The notes beneath the pieces are model-generated. The model was given only the letters and a program-made list of their open reading frames with translations. It did no database searches and was not told where the DNA came from. A program made the translations under genes and the position numbers. Positions 63,351 through 64,000 of a stretch of 64,000 nucleotides of DNA are shown here, in pieces. The DNA is from Ophioderma brevispina (Eukaryota > Echinodermata > Ophiuroidea > Amphilepidida > Ophiodermatidae), in NCBI GenBank assembly GCA_023653785.1, contig JAMKCH010001725.1:62001-126000 (forward strand), given 5' to 3'. Within the stretch, counting starts at the first letter, position 1; the number at the start of each line of letters is the position of its first letter.

Positions 63351-63601
63351 CTTTGTTTTCCCACGATCCAAATAGTCTTTGTGCTGTAAGTTCTGTCCGT
63401 CTATGGACTAAAAACAAAATTGAAATTCGTACAGATATGGACCAGAAATTTGCACGTACATTTGGTACCCTGAATACTATGGTCCAACGGTTCAAGAAGT
63501 CAGATATTTTCCGAGGTAATCGGGGGGGGGCACAGAGACAACGGGACAATAGCTCACTGGGGAGAACATTTTCTGTCAATTCTACAGTCATCACATTTTA
63601 A
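63310..63601. other. Overlapping unrecognised ORFs on both strands
   Basis: A plus-strand frame (63353-63601, 82 residues, containing TDMDQKFARTFGTLNTMVQR) and a minus-strand frame (94 residues) overlap. The plus frame looks more protein-like (charged, helical) but matches no known family. A G tract at 63522-63530 cuts across it. Confidence 0.2.
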
Positions 63602-64000
63602 TCCCAAAAGCCACATTAATATAATATATTTTTAATATTTTTAACACTATGTTGGTTACCATTTTAGGGGAAATCAGAGTGCTGTGTCCATTACTAGATT
63701 AAGGGCATGAAATACATATATTTTGATCAGAAAGGGTAACAGGTCAAATAGGCCAGGGTAGAACACACCACAGCGGTTACACATTTTAAGTAAATCGTGA
63801 ATTTTTATGAGCAGAAGTACTTAATTGAGAACAATGGGCTGGATCGTGCGCAACCATAAATCAGCAAATTTATCCCAATTGGTATAATTTATGTTATTGC
63901 ACAGATAACTATAAAAACATTCAAAGTATCAACCTTAAATGAAATTGCGGGTGTATTAAAACACAAGGGTCATCATAGGTGGGAGGAAACTGATCAGTTG

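Overview
The window looks like non-coding, repeat-saturated nuclear DNA from an animal, most likely an invertebrate. It is AT-rich and holds no bacterial-style operons, no long uninterrupted ORFs and no complete rRNA or tRNA gene. What can be recognised is decayed metazoan mobile DNA: L1-like and CR1/L2-like non-LTR retrotransposons, a DIRS-type tyrosine-recombinase retrotransposon, hAT-, Harbinger- and TTAA-flanked MITEs, a tRNA-derived SINE fragment, and many tandem arrays with units of about 120-345 bp. The mix would suit a marine deuterostome or a mollusc, but no single-copy gene fixes the taxon. Repeat copies differ largely by one-base indels, and homopolymer runs are frequent, so part of the decay may be uncorrected long-read error.

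Layout. 1-9.3 kb: an unrecognised 5' ORF, two minus-strand non-LTR reverse transcriptase (RT) C-terminal remnants (2.2 and 5.4-5.8 kb), one copy of a repeat containing ATGGCGGCC, and an 870-bp fold-back element (6.27-7.14 kb). 9.3-11.05 kb: a hAT-like MITE filled with G/C tracts and a four-unit tandem array of about 200 bp. 11.1-20 kb: nested retroelements. The endonuclease half of an L1-like ORF2 (11.1-12.6 kb) and an RT half (17.5-19.96 kb) are separated by about 4.9 kb. That interval contains a DIRS-like element (itself split by a MITE), a 343-bp tandem duplication, and a 334-bp segment flanked by perfect 125-bp repeats.

20-35 kb: tandem arrays; an inverted pair of TTAA-flanked MITEs bracketing an AGGTTTT/ATTCTCG minisatellite; several G/C-tract MITEs; and an inverted pair of a 460-bp repeat (27.4 and 34.0 kb). 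35-38.4 kb: a head-to-tail duplication of about 1.65 kb with a weakly THAP-like plus-strand reading frame in each unit. 38.75-39.57 kb: a TTA-flanked Harbinger-like MITE containing a near-perfect 103-bp palindrome. 39.8-40.7 kb: a tandem array of about 120 bp interrupted by a 462-bp insertion. That insertion has a 12-bp target-site duplication and carries a hammerhead-ribozyme-like motif of the kind known in Penelope-like elements.

41-47 kb: coding-like but unidentified segments, a non-LTR 3' end, a GGGACC minisatellite and two hAT MITEs. 47.5-51.5 kb: a composite higher-order satellite in which most units carry a TGACCTTTGACC motif. 52.3-55.25 kb: a minus-strand CR1/L2-like retrotransposon whose RT motif-A segment is repeated five times in tandem, followed by a MITE and a cluster of CAACGCGTTG palindromes. 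55.6-64 kb: further arrays, an L1-like fragment cut by a TTAA MITE, a SINE fragment and a palindromic MITE.

No working host gene is demonstrated. The elements relate by nesting and by repeat amplification, not by any shared pathway.
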